Source of the DNA: Sinomicrobium weinanense
GTDB lineage: Bacteria > Bacteroidota > Bacteroidia > Flavobacteriales > Flavobacteriaceae
Reading direction: 5' to 3'
NCBI RefSeq assembly: GCF_018863395.1
Contig: NZ_JAHKRR010000001.1
Coordinates: 620,001-684,000 of the forward strand
Length of the DNA stretch: 64,000 nt
A program made the position numbers and the translations under genes. A model generated the notes under the pieces. That model was given only the letters and a program-made list of their open reading frames with translations, was not told the DNA's origin and did no database searches. This document shows, piece by piece, positions 42,279 to 50,269 of this stretch; positions within the stretch are counted from its first letter, which is position 1; every line of letters starts with the position of its first letter.

Positions 42279-42385
42279 CTAATCCACCTCAGAAATAGCC
42301 TGTATTTCTACGGAAGAGCTCACCGGGGTGGAGGAGGCCCATACGCGCCCCGGGCGTGTTTGATTGTAAGTTGTAGTTGACTTTA
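42279..42385 (-). pseudogene. 3' remnant of a RidA/YjgF-family gene
   Basis: One minus-strand frame reads TTTYNQTRPGRVWASSTPVS and ends VEIQAISEVD before a TAG at 42279-42281. This matches the C-terminal strand of RidA family proteins (RP-x-R-x-x-W...VEI-x-A). Only about 35 codons remain, and the upstream part is taken over by the CBU_0592-like gene, whose 3' end overlaps it. A complete RidA gene lies at 45798-46190. Confidence 0.6.
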
Positions 42386-42682
42386 ATACTTTAATCCCGG
42401 TTTCTTTCTTAGTATTGAATGATCCTTATTCTTTTTGTATCGATTTTTTTTGGTTTTATAGATGGTCAATGTGGCGATTATACACCATAAAACATTGGTG
42501 GCAAATGAAGGAAATGCATTGTAGTAATAACAATTGATGGCAATTAAAAAACCTCCAAACAGGTTTAAATACTTTCCGTAACGGGTATATTTCCGGCCCT
42601 CAAGCGAAGAAATTGCATAGGCAAGGACCACAAGGCCTGAGCCAAACCAACCGAATATATCAATCAATAGCTTCATCTTCAT
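42383..42682 (-). CDS. CBU_0592-like small membrane protein
   Basis: A 99-aa protein with three membrane segments. It contains FGWFGSGLVVLAYAISSLEG and YGKYLNLFGGFLIAINCYYY, the pattern of the CBU_0592 domain family (semiSWEET-sized). The basic C-terminal tail (KTKKNRYKKNKDHS) is cytoplasmic. It starts 5 bp after the marR-type gene, which points to co-transcription. Transport function is suspected but unproven. Confidence 0.7.
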   Translation of the reverse strand: MKMKLLIDIFGWFGSGLVVLAYAISSLEGRKYTRYGKYLNLFGGFLIAINCYYYNAFPSFATNVLWCIIATLTIYKTKKNRYKKNKDHSILRKKPGLKY

Positions 42683-42687
42683 ATTGA

Positions 42688-43170
42688 CTATGTGTTTTTC
42701 AGATAGACCTCCATTCGCTCCTTAAAACCGGATAGTTTTAAATTATTTTCTAATTGTTCAAGCTGAAATAATAGATGCTCACTTTCGTTCAATAGATCGT
42801 TTAACGATTTTTCCCCGGCATCCCAATACCTTTTTAGCAGGGGAAGTTTTTTCATTGCCTTTTTAGTGAGTTTTAATTGTTGTTTTCTCAGGTCATCAGG
42901 ATTCCTGAAAGATTCTACATAACCATTTTTTTTCATTTTATTGGTTAGTTTTATCACCGCCGGATGGGATATTTGAATGGCTTCAGCTATTTCTGTAACC
43001 GTAAGGCTATCGTGCTTTTCGAGCATCAGGAAAATCATATGCCAGTTAGGCTCTATATCTATATCGTGCTCGTCATAAAATTGTTTAGTCTGATAAACAA
43101 ACAAATCATTTAACCGTTTTAGTCTTCCGGTTAACCCGGCAACTCCCATTTCAACTAAAAAGTCTTCCAT
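42688..43170 (-). CDS. MarR-family transcription regulator
   Basis: The 160-aa protein has the winged-helix core LTVTEIAEAIQISHPAVIKLTNKMKKNGYV and the wing NPDDLRKQQLKLTKK. Two palindromes GTAACYGGTTAY flank its -7 box (43178-43221), a typical autoregulation layout. The downstream partner is the CBU_0592-like membrane protein, which may be the regulated transporter or sensor. Confidence 0.85.
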   Translation of the reverse strand: MEDFLVEMGVAGLTGRLKRLNDLFVYQTKQFYDEHDIDIEPNWHMIFLMLEKHDSLTVTEIAEAIQISHPAVIKLTNKMKKNGYVESFRNPDDLRKQQLKLTKKAMKKLPLLKRYWDAGEKSLNDLLNESEHLLFQLEQLENNLKLSGFKERMEVYLKNT

Positions 43171-43177
43171 AATTAAC

Positions 43178-43221
43178 GTAACTGGTTACGCAAAAATATA
43201 AAAAAATATGTAACCGGTTAT
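43178..43221 (-). promoter_or_regulatory. MarR operator pair around a -7 box
   Basis: GTAACTGGTTAC at 43178-43189 and GTAACCGGTTAT at 43210-43221 are near-identical palindromes with centres 32 bp apart. Between them lies TATTTTTG on the minus strand (43191-43198). Binding to either would block the promoter. Confidence 0.65.
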
Positions 43222-43284
43222 ATTATTTTGTTTTTTCATGAGTTAGGCCCAATAGAGGGCCCCGGGTTTAGAGGAGGGGACAAG

Positions 43285-43318
43285 ACGGACGATCTTTCAC
43301 GGTCATAACCTCGTCCGT
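43285..43318 (-). terminator. Terminator-like hairpin after cytidine deaminase
   Basis: ACGGACGA and TCGTCCGT form an 8-bp stem, 8 bp after the minus-strand stop at 43326. The loop is about 18 bases. Confidence 0.45.
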
Positions 43319-43325
43319 TATACCG

Positions 43326-43724
43326 TTACCATTTTCGCTCAAGATCTTCTTTCCAATCGAAAGGCAATAGTTCTTTGAGGGGTTTAAAAAGGTTGTTTTT
43401 TACTTCCACCACGGCATGAAGATTATCTTTGGAAAGCTGGCTCATCAATTCCCGACAACGGCCACAAGGCGGAACCGCATTTCCGGCATGATCTACTGCC
43501 ACTATGTTTTTTATATGGTGTTCACCGTGTTTCAACATCTCGGCAACGGCACTGTGCTCGGCACAGAAGCCCATAGAGCAGGCTGTATCGATACTGATAC
43601 CCGTGTAAATATTTCCATCGATGGTTTCGATCGCTGTCGCTACACCTCCGTATGCTACAAAATCGTTTAAAACGATGGATTTTGCATACTGCCGGGCAAA
43701 TTCTTTTAAATTTCGGGTTATCAT
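43326..43724 (-). CDS. Cytidine deaminase family protein
   Basis: A 132-aa zinc deaminase with CAEHSAVAEM (zinc Cys and catalytic Glu) and PPCGRCRELM (two more zinc Cys). It lacks the C-terminal extension of the long Cdd form, so it is the tetrameric short type. The usual Cdd substrate is cytidine/deoxycytidine, but related members act on blasticidin, so the exact substrate is open. Confidence 0.85.
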   Translation of the reverse strand: MITRNLKEFARQYAKSIVLNDFVAYGGVATAIETIDGNIYTGISIDTACSMGFCAEHSAVAEMLKHGEHHIKNIVAVDHAGNAVPPCGRCRELMSQLSKDNLHAVVEVKNNLFKPLKELLPFDWKEDLERKW

Positions 43725-43822
43725 ATCTCTTATTTATAACACTTTTTTCATTTATAATTACCGGTTCTTTTCCTTATCCCTGAAAGATTGAGGTTGCTTC
43801 CGTTGAAATTCGGTAATTTCTT

Positions 43823-44422
43823 TTATAAGATCTGTATTTCAAAAAATGCTTTTACCTTGGCCAGCCATTCCCGGATATGGGTTTTGGGATCGGTGGAGAA
43901 AGATTGCTTTTTAGTGTTGTATCCCAAGGCTTTTATATTCCATTTCCGGGCGATAAACACGGCTCTTTGATTGTGAAATTTTTGGGTAATGATGATCACC
44001 GGATCGTTGTGAAACCGCTTTCCGTAATTTTTAACCGAAAGGATAGTATTGGTCCCTTTTACATCCTGAAGTATAACATTTTCCGGGACCCCTTTCAGGA
44101 GCAAAGCCTTTGTCATTCGTTCGGGCTCATTGTAATATTTATCGGAAGTATCTCCGCTTACAATAATGTATTTAATATGGCCCGACTGGTATAACTTTAC
44201 AGCAGATGCTATCCTTTCCTTAAAATACAGGTTTTCCCCGCCACCAATTAAATACGGACTGGTTCCCAGAACTAATCCGTATTTGACCTTAGGGAGATCG
44301 GTGGTGTCTGAATGCAGAAATTCGGCCGAATAACTGTTTATATAAAGATTGCAAAAGACGGACAACAAAATACCACAGATTATCAACCACCGTAAAATCC
44401 TCAAAAATCTTTTATACTTCAT
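43823..44422 (-). CDS. SanA/YdcF-like DUF218 membrane protein
   Basis: From ATG 44420-44422 the protein has 199 aa: one N-terminal membrane segment (RFLRILRWLIICGILLSVF) and a DUF218 domain with YGLVLGTSPYLIGGGENLYF, YIIVSGDTSDKYYNEPERM and VIIITQKFHNQRA. This matches SanA, linked to envelope barrier function in enterobacteria. The longer frame to 44560 enters the MITE-like element and is not used. The first 45 codons of that frame are repeat sequence. Confidence 0.82.
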   Translation of the reverse strand: MKYKRFLRILRWLIICGILLSVFCNLYINSYSAEFLHSDTTDLPKVKYGLVLGTSPYLIGGGENLYFKERIASAVKLYQSGHIKYIIVSGDTSDKYYNEPERMTKALLLKGVPENVILQDVKGTNTILSVKNYGKRFHNDPVIIITQKFHNQRAVFIARKWNIKALGYNTKKQSFSTDPKTHIREWLAKVKAFFEIQIL

Positions 44423-44436
44423 CCCACACGATATAA

Positions 44437-44598
44437 TGAACTCATCTTGACTTTTTCTATTACCTGCAAAATCATCATTTTGCCCCCTAATTTCGCCTTT
44501 TTCTTGCACCGTAGCTCTGCTATGCTGCTCCCAAAAGTCTTCATTAGGGAACAAAAGCATGATTTTTCGCTCAAATACAAAAAGTCAAGATGAGTTCA
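44437..44598. mobile_element. MITE-like palindromic element, copy B
   Basis: A 162-bp element bounded by a perfect 20-bp inverted repeat: TGAACTCATCTTGACTTTTT at 44437-44456 and its reverse complement at 44579-44598. Inner parts (a GCAAAA word on each side of a GGG run, a central CATAGC-like palindrome) match copy A at 27234 in reverse orientation. It is non-coding and sits 15 bp upstream of the SanA-like gene, where it could supply a leader hairpin. Confidence 0.7.
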
Positions 44599-44752
44599 AT
44601 TTCAAAAATGCACAAATAATATAAAATTCTCAAAAAAATTGTGATATAAAATAAAGCCCCTTTCCTTTTGTTTATAGTAAAGATTGAAAAAATCGTATAT
44701 TGGTATGCTTAAGTGTATAAAAGACCTGTTTAAAATTCAATATCATAATCAC

Positions 44753-45625
44753 ATGAAAAGACGAGATTTCGTAAAAAATACGGGACTCCTTACCGCAGGA
44801 GCCTTTGCGATGGGCCATACTGGTTTGGCTGCTAATATTTTAAAAGATAAAACCATAAATCCGTTTGGAGTACAGCTTTACAGTGTACGGGACGTTTTGC
44901 CGAAAGATCCTAAAGGGGTGATGGGCCAACTGGCCGCCATGGGCTATAAACAGTTTGAAAGTTACAGTGGAAAAGAAGGCTTTTTATGGGGATTATCCCC
45001 TAAGGAAATGAAAACTTTCCTCGGGGATATAGGTGTTGATATGGTCAGTACCCATTTTAATTATATGGGGGTGGCAGATAAGCCGGATAAACTGAAGAAA
45101 AACATAGAAATGGCCGAAGGAGCAGGATTGAAATATCTGTTGAGCCCCTACATCGGTGCGCAGAAGAGTTGGGACGACTGGAAAAGAATTGTCGAAACCC
45201 TGAATAAGGTAGGGGAAGAGGTGAACAAAGCCGGATTAAAGTTCGGTTATCACAATCACGATTATTCATTTAAGCCGCTGGAAGGAAAACTTCCCCAGGA
45301 ATACCTGCTGGAGCATACAGATCCGAACCATGTGATGTTTGAGCTGGACCTGTGCTGGATCGACGTAGCAGGAGTAGATACGGCGGCACACCTGAAAAAG
45401 TATGGAAACCGGTATGAACTGTGCCACGTAAAGGATTATAACATCGAGAATGGAAAACCCGTTCAGTGCGATCTGGGGAAAGGAAGTGTGGATATGAAAA
45501 ACACGCTCAAAAGCGCCCTTAAAAGCAGCATTAAATACTTTATGGTAGAACAGGAAGAATATCCGGTATCTTCATTAGAGAGTCTAAAGCACGATGCAGC
45601 GTATATGAAGGCTTTGAAAGTGTAA
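44753..45625 (+). CDS. Exported sugar phosphate isomerase/epimerase-like TIM-barrel protein
   Basis: The protein has 290 aa from ATG 44753. A Tat-like signal MKRRDFVKNTGLLTAGAFAM is followed by an AP-endonuclease-2/xylose-isomerase-like TIM barrel: FGVQLYSVRDVLPKD, KFGYHNHDYSF, MFELDLCWIDVAG, CHVKDYN and FMVEQEEYP. The His, Asp and Glu residues form the metal site. It is common in Bacteroidota; the sugar substrate is unknown. An upstream frame to 44684 lacks the twin Arg at the start. Confidence 0.85.
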   Translation: MKRRDFVKNTGLLTAGAFAMGHTGLAANILKDKTINPFGVQLYSVRDVLPKDPKGVMGQLAAMGYKQFESYSGKEGFLWGLSPKEMKTFLGDIGVDMVSTHFNYMGVADKPDKLKKNIEMAEGAGLKYLLSPYIGAQKSWDDWKRIVETLNKVGEEVNKAGLKFGYHNHDYSFKPLEGKLPQEYLLEHTDPNHVMFELDLCWIDVAGVDTAAHLKKYGNRYELCHVKDYNIENGKPVQCDLGKGSVDMKNTLKSALKSSIKYFMVEQEEYPVSSLESLKHDAAYMKALKV

Positions 45626-45678
45626 CAAATCCATAGGAACGAAAAATAATGTACTAAATTTCCAGGAATCATATCAAA

Positions 45679-45775
45679 AAAGAAGCTGTCTAAAAAGCAC
45701 TTTAATCTGTCATGTTGAACCCCCATACATCAGGGTTCAGGTTGACGTAAAGATTACTTTTTAGACAGCTTCTTT
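45679..45775. repeat. Large hairpin repeat with AAAGAAGCTGTCTAAAAAG ends
   Basis: A perfect 19-bp inverted repeat at 45679-45697 and 45757-45775, with further complementarity inward (GTTGAACCC against GGGTTCAGG). The 97-bp unit lies between convergent genes and would act as a two-way terminator, but it has the form of a dispersed repeat or IS-derived remnant. Confidence 0.65.
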
Positions 45776-45797
45776 GTTTTGTAATACTTTGAAGAAC

Positions 45798-46190
45798 TTA
45801 CCTTACAACTGTGGCTTCAAATTCAATATTTAAGGTTTCGTAGAGGTTTTTTACCTCCATTAAAGTGAGTGCGGTTTTAATACCGTGTTTGGCTGCCCAA
45901 TCTACATAAATATCAAAGCAGGTCGTAAAGAGCTCGTCCGATGAAGTGGTGAAGACATTCAACCGTACGATATTTTTACATTCGTATCCTGCTTCGGTGA
46001 TCACCTGTTCCAGGTTTTGTAAGGCCTGGATCAACTGGGTTTTCATATCGGCAGCGCTCGAAGTTCCGTCGGGGTTTACCGCGGCCTGTCCGGCACAATA
46101 GAGTGTACCTTCTGTCTGTTTTACTTCCACGGCTTGTGCGTAACCGCGTTCTTCCTGCCATTGCCAGGGATTTATTGCTCTCTTTTCCAT
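45798..46190 (-). CDS. RidA/YjgF family protein
   Basis: The 130-aa protein matches the family end to end: LYCAGQAAVNPDGTSSA, LNVFTTSSDEL and a C-terminal NIEFEATVVR. The Arg that anchors imine substrates in classic RidA (RPARS) is not present (the region reads KHGIKTALTLM), so it is likely a Rid subgroup with a different substrate. It lies between a terminator-like repeat and a Crp/Fnr gene. Confidence 0.82.
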   Translation of the reverse strand: MEKRAINPWQWQEERGYAQAVEVKQTEGTLYCAGQAAVNPDGTSSAADMKTQLIQALQNLEQVITEAGYECKNIVRLNVFTTSSDELFTTCFDIYVDWAAKHGIKTALTLMEVKNLYETLNIEFEATVVR

Positions 46191-46294
46191 GAGTTTGTGT
46201 TTTTATGATTAAAAGAATAACACAGCAAAGATGAGGACGGGATGAGGTTTCCCGGCGTGACAAATGTCACAATTATGTACTGACCGGAACAGGT

Positions 46295-46858
46295 TCAGGA
46301 AGAAAGCCTGCTGAGGGTTTCGCGCGAAACACCCAGGTAGGAGGCAAGGAGGGTTTTAGGCACTCTTTGGAACAGGGAAGGATAGCGTTTAAGCAGTTGT
46401 TCATAACGCTCTTTTGCATTGGAACTGAGAAGGGATAGTATGCGTTGTTGCGATGCGATATGGCCCGAGGTTGCTTTTTTAAGAAAAAAGTGTTCCATCT
46501 TTGGAAGGCCCGCACACAATGTCTGATAATCTTCCGGGGAAATACAGAATACATGCGTATCTTCCAGGCATTGCAGGGACATGGTGGCCTTGGTTTTGGT
46601 ATAAAAAGCCAGAAAATCGGTCTCCCACCAGTCTTCCATGGCAAAGGATAGGATATGCTCCTTTCCCGATTCGTCGTTATATATCAGCTTCAGGAGTCCC
46701 GAAACTACAAAATAGGTATACTTCACATCTTCTCCCTGCCGGATGAGAAATTCATGTTTTTTAAAGTTCTGAACAGAGAAGTGGGAGTCAATAAATGCAA
46801 ATTCATCATCCGTCAGCGGCATTATTTCTTCTATGTGCTCTCTTAGTTTTTCCTGCAT
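46295..46858 (-). CDS. Crp/Fnr-family transcription regulator
   Basis: The 187-aa protein has a cyclic-nucleotide-type sensor barrel (HEFLIRQGEDVKYTYFVVSG, GKEHILSFAMEDWW) and a C-terminal helix-turn-helix (PKTLLASYLGVSRETLSRL). It ends directly after the recognition helix (LSS), shorter than usual. No Cys cluster for an iron-sulfur cofactor is visible. It lies next to the molybdoenzyme gene, which it may control. Confidence 0.82.
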   Translation of the reverse strand: MQEKLREHIEEIMPLTDDEFAFIDSHFSVQNFKKHEFLIRQGEDVKYTYFVVSGLLKLIYNDESGKEHILSFAMEDWWETDFLAFYTKTKATMSLQCLEDTHVFCISPEDYQTLCAGLPKMEHFFLKKATSGHIASQQRILSLLSSNAKERYEQLLKRYPSLFQRVPKTLLASYLGVSRETLSRLSS

Positions 46859-46961
46859 GCGTATGGAAGGTCGTAAATCTCAAAGTTCGGGATAGTATTA
46901 TTTCTATCCTCACCGTATTGCAAAAACACGATATTTATTGAAGATCGGACAGTTTTAAGAT

Positions 46962-49262
46962 TCATTTCATGCTCTCAACGGTCACCCGGACCGATTTACT
47001 TACGGCCTGCCTGCTCTTGGGGTCAAACCGGTTGTGGGGCACCAATATATTTGTTTCCGGGTAATAGGCAGCGGCATTTCCCCTGGGAATATCGTAGGGA
47101 ACGACCAGGAACTGCCTGGCTGTCCTTTTTTTGCCGTCATATTCACTGTGAAGGTCTATCACGTCCATTTTTTTAAGGCCCCTTTTGCGCATATCTTCGG
47201 CATTCATAAAAATAACGCGCCGTTCGTTATAAACCCCGCGATAACGATCGTCCAGACCGTAGATCGTAGTATTGAACTGATCGTGTGAACGAAAGGTCAT
47301 CAATAAGAGTTCATCTTTTTTAATACTGTTCTCAGACAAGGCGTTGACCGTCAATTGGGCTTTTCCGTTTGGCAGCATACTAAAATCGCCTTCACGCGCA
47401 TTGTTGGGAAGATAGTACCCAAACCCTTTGGAGCGGTCGCCGGTATTTTCAAACCCCTTAACAGTTTTGTCGATATAACTGCGGATAAGATCATAATCAT
47501 GCCCCAGGGCTTCCCAATCAACGGGGTGGCCTCCCTTAAAATAAGTATGGGCCATCGAAGCGATGATCTCAGGTTCGCTCTTGATGTGCCCGGATGCCGG
47601 TTTGAGCAATCCACGGCTCTGCCTTACCTTACCCGTACTGCTTTCCATGGTGAGAAATTGCAGTTTTCCGTTCTTCATGTCTTTTTCAGACCGTCCGAAG
47701 GTGGGCAGTAACAGTGCCGTTTTCCCGGTAATTAAATGGCTGCGGTTTAATTTGGTGCTGATCTGTACGGTAAGGGAACAGTTTTGAATCGCTTCAGCGG
47801 TGTATTCCGTATCGGAGGCCGCCATTACAAAATTGCCTCCTAAACAGATAAAGACTTTCGCTTTGCCTTCGTACATGGCCCTGATAGCACCCATAACATC
47901 GTGACCGTGTTCGGTGGGGGGAGTAAAGCCCATGTGCTCTTCGATACGTTTGTTAAACCCTTCGTTCACAAAATGCATGATGCCCACACTGCGATCGCCC
48001 TGAACATTGCTGTGGCCACGCACGGGGAAGGTACCTGCCCCCGGTTTGCCTATGGCTCCTTTAAGCAGGATAAGGTTGACGTATTCCCGAATGGTTTCAA
48101 CGGCATTTTTGTGTTGGGTCAGTCCCATGGCCCAGCACACCACGATTTTCGAACTTGTGGCCAGTAATGCTACGGTCTTCTCAATGTCCTGTTCCGGAAC
48201 ACCGGTCCGGGCCAGCAACTCTGCTTCATTATAAGTAGCAAGGTCGTTCAGTAGTGTTTCGTAGCCATCGGTGTGTTTTTCTATAAATTCGCGATCAAAC
48301 ACATCGCCTTTTTGGGCATTGAGCCTAACCAATTTTTTCAGGATCAGCTTCATCAAAGCGATATCCTCATTTATTTTTACGGGAAGGTGAATATCCGCAA
48401 TGGTTGTTCCGTTCCCCAGCATATCGCCTACTTTTTGCGGGTTTTTGAAATGGACCAATCCCGTTTCGGCCAGGGGGTTGATACTGATGATCTTACCGCC
48501 GTTCCGCTTGCATTTCTCAAGGGCCGATAACATCCTGGGGTGATTTGTGCCCGGATTTTGCCCGGCAGTAATAATGACTTCAGCGTTATACAGGTCTTCC
48601 ATGGTCGTAGAACCTTTACCGATGCCCAGGGTTTCCAGCAGGGCCACTCCGGAAGATTCATGGCACATATTCGAACAATCCGGCATATTATTGGTGCCAA
48701 AAGCCCGTGCAAACATACCGTACAGGAAGGCTGCTTCATTACTCGACCGGCCCGAGGTGTAGAAAATGGCTTCATTGGGGTTGTCCAACCGGCCTAGTTC
48801 TTCCGCAATAAGCCCATAAGCATCCTGCCACGCAATAGGTTCGTAATATATCTCGTCCGGGCGAAGCACTAGGGGGCCGGTAATGCGTCCCAGTTTATTG
48901 AGCTCATAATCTGTTAACTGCGACAGTTCTTCTACCGAATGAGTGGCAAAAAAATCAGCCCCGATACGATCCGTAGTGGCTTCATCGGCCAGGGCTTTAG
49001 CACCGTTTTCACAGTATTCAGCGATCTTTGAAAGTTCTTTGGGCACAGGCCAGGCACAACTTGGACAGCGAAAACCGTCTTCCTGGTTCATTTTTAACAA
49101 GGCTTTGGTTGAACGAAAAACGCCCATTTCCTTAAAAGAATGCCTCAGGGCTTCCTTGACTCCCAAAAACCCCGCCGCAGTACGAACGGGCTCACCGATC
49201 CTGATCCCGGTAAACCTGATCGCTCCGGTGAGCGAAACGTTTCGCTTAAAATTATTTTCCAT
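46962..49262 (-). CDS. FdhF/YdeP-family molybdopterin oxidoreductase
   Basis: A 766-aa protein from ATG 49260-49262. It has the YdeP-type N-terminal cluster motif FRCPSCAWPVP, then IFYTSGRSSNEAAFLYGMFA, IITAGQNPGTNHPRM, VRGHSNVQGDRSVGI and a C-terminal pterin-binding domain. The coordinating Cys/Sec of formate dehydrogenase is not evident; the region reads MCHESSGVALLETLG. YdeP is linked to acid stress in E. coli. It is downstream of dps in the same direction, with a heptamer array as leader. Confidence 0.88.
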   Translation of the reverse strand: MENNFKRNVSLTGAIRFTGIRIGEPVRTAAGFLGVKEALRHSFKEMGVFRSTKALLKMNQEDGFRCPSCAWPVPKELSKIAEYCENGAKALADEATTDRIGADFFATHSVEELSQLTDYELNKLGRITGPLVLRPDEIYYEPIAWQDAYGLIAEELGRLDNPNEAIFYTSGRSSNEAAFLYGMFARAFGTNNMPDCSNMCHESSGVALLETLGIGKGSTTMEDLYNAEVIITAGQNPGTNHPRMLSALEKCKRNGGKIISINPLAETGLVHFKNPQKVGDMLGNGTTIADIHLPVKINEDIALMKLILKKLVRLNAQKGDVFDREFIEKHTDGYETLLNDLATYNEAELLARTGVPEQDIEKTVALLATSSKIVVCWAMGLTQHKNAVETIREYVNLILLKGAIGKPGAGTFPVRGHSNVQGDRSVGIMHFVNEGFNKRIEEHMGFTPPTEHGHDVMGAIRAMYEGKAKVFICLGGNFVMAASDTEYTAEAIQNCSLTVQISTKLNRSHLITGKTALLLPTFGRSEKDMKNGKLQFLTMESSTGKVRQSRGLLKPASGHIKSEPEIIASMAHTYFKGGHPVDWEALGHDYDLIRSYIDKTVKGFENTGDRSKGFGYYLPNNAREGDFSMLPNGKAQLTVNALSENSIKKDELLLMTFRSHDQFNTTIYGLDDRYRGVYNERRVIFMNAEDMRKRGLKKMDVIDLHSEYDGKKRTARQFLVVPYDIPRGNAAAYYPETNILVPHNRFDPKSRQAVSKSVRVTVESMK

Positions 49263-49300
49263 GTCTGACAATTGATAAGTTGTATTGTTTTCTGTGAAGA

Positions 49301-49342
49301 CCGGTGACCGATGACTGATCACCGATCACTGAATACTGATAG
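49301..49342. repeat. 7-bp tandem array before the YdeP gene, theme CCGATCA
   Basis: Six units in phase (CCGGTGA, CCGATGA, CTGATCA, CCGATCA, CTGAATA, CTGATAG). The units CCGATCA and CTGATCA are identical to units at 60442-60497, 11 kb away. Confidence 0.75.
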
Positions 49343-49365
49343 ACACCCAGGCCTTCCGTCACTGA

Positions 49366-49836
49366 TTACTCCAGATGAGCACGTAACATCCAGGCCATTT
49401 TTTCGTGTTTTTCCAGTAGGGCTGTGGCAAAATCGGCTGTGCCGGCATCCTGGCAGGCTTCGTTCTTTACAATATCACTACGTAAAATACGGATGATGGT
49501 CTCGTGGTCATCCACAAGTGTTTTGATCATGTTCCCGGCTGTCAGATCTTTGTGATTGACCTCTAACAGGTTTGTGAATTTCAGGTAATCGTTCATGGTG
49601 GCCATAGCAAAATGTCCCAGTTGCCTGATACGTTCGGCAGTATCGTCTATCATGCTGTCCAGTTCGCGATAGTGCTTTTCCAGTAAGATGTGTAAACTGT
49701 AAAAACTCTTTCCAGTCGCATTCCAGTGAAAGTTTCGTGTTTTGATGTACAACACATTTTCGTCCGCCAATAACTTATTGAGCAGATCTGCTACTTTTTG
49801 GGTGTTTTCTTTTGAAATTCCGATGTTGGTGTTCAT
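49366..49836 (-). CDS. dps: Dps-family DNA-binding ferritin
   Basis: A 156-aa protein with the ferroxidase signature RNFHWNATGKSFYSLHILLEKHY and the paired Asp/Glu in ELDSMIDDTAERI. Dps forms a dodecamer that stores iron and shields DNA during oxidative stress. It stands at the head of a stress cluster with YdeP downstream and CbpM/CbpA upstream. Confidence 0.93.
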   Translation of the reverse strand: MNTNIGISKENTQKVADLLNKLLADENVLYIKTRNFHWNATGKSFYSLHILLEKHYRELDSMIDDTAERIRQLGHFAMATMNDYLKFTNLLEVNHKDLTAGNMIKTLVDDHETIIRILRSDIVKNEACQDAGTADFATALLEKHEKMAWMLRAHLE

Positions 49837-49933
49837 AATGTCTCTTTTTATTATCCGGTAAAAAATTAATATCCTGCAATCCCCTTGCAGTTACTTTGGT
49901 TTCTATATTTTTTACCCATTGCAAAGCCTTGCC

Positions 49934-49961
49934 TTAACCCAGCAACCGGCAACCAGTCCGT
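49934..49961. repeat. Short 7-bp array, theme GGCAACC
   Basis: Four units in phase (TTAACCC, AGCAACC, GGCAACC, AGTCCGT) between the CbpM and Dps genes. Its theme resembles the pdxH array (CAACCGG). Confidence 0.5.
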
Positions 49962-49975
49962 GCCCGGCGGTTGGG

Positions 49976-50269
49976 TCATTCATACAGGCTTAACCGGTTC
50001 TTTAATTGTTGAATGGTCCGATGCATATTTTCCATTCTATCGATCATATGCCTGATAACATCGATACCTTCCATATTGATCTCCAGTACGTAATGCAATC
50101 TTATGATCTGTTCCAGCCGGGGGAGTTGTCTTACATACACATACCGATCCGTGTCTTTCACGACAAATTCAACAAGCTGATAGGTCTCCAGGTTCCTGAT
50201 GAACGCCTCATCCAGATCATGATGGATCATAATTTTTTTTACGCTTATTAACTGATCGTTTTTCATCAT
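49976..50269 (-). CDS. cbpM: CbpM-like chaperone modulator (MerR-like)
   Basis: The 97-aa helical protein has the CbpM pattern [29 protein letters not shown]. It overlaps the end of the CbpA gene by 4 bp, as in other bacteria. CbpM binds the J-domain of CbpA and lowers its co-chaperone activity. Confidence 0.85.
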   Translation of the reverse strand: MMKNDQLISVKKIMIHHDLDEAFIRNLETYQLVEFVVKDTDRYVYVRQLPRLEQIIRLHYVLEINMEGIDVIRHMIDRMENMHRTIQQLKNRLSLYE

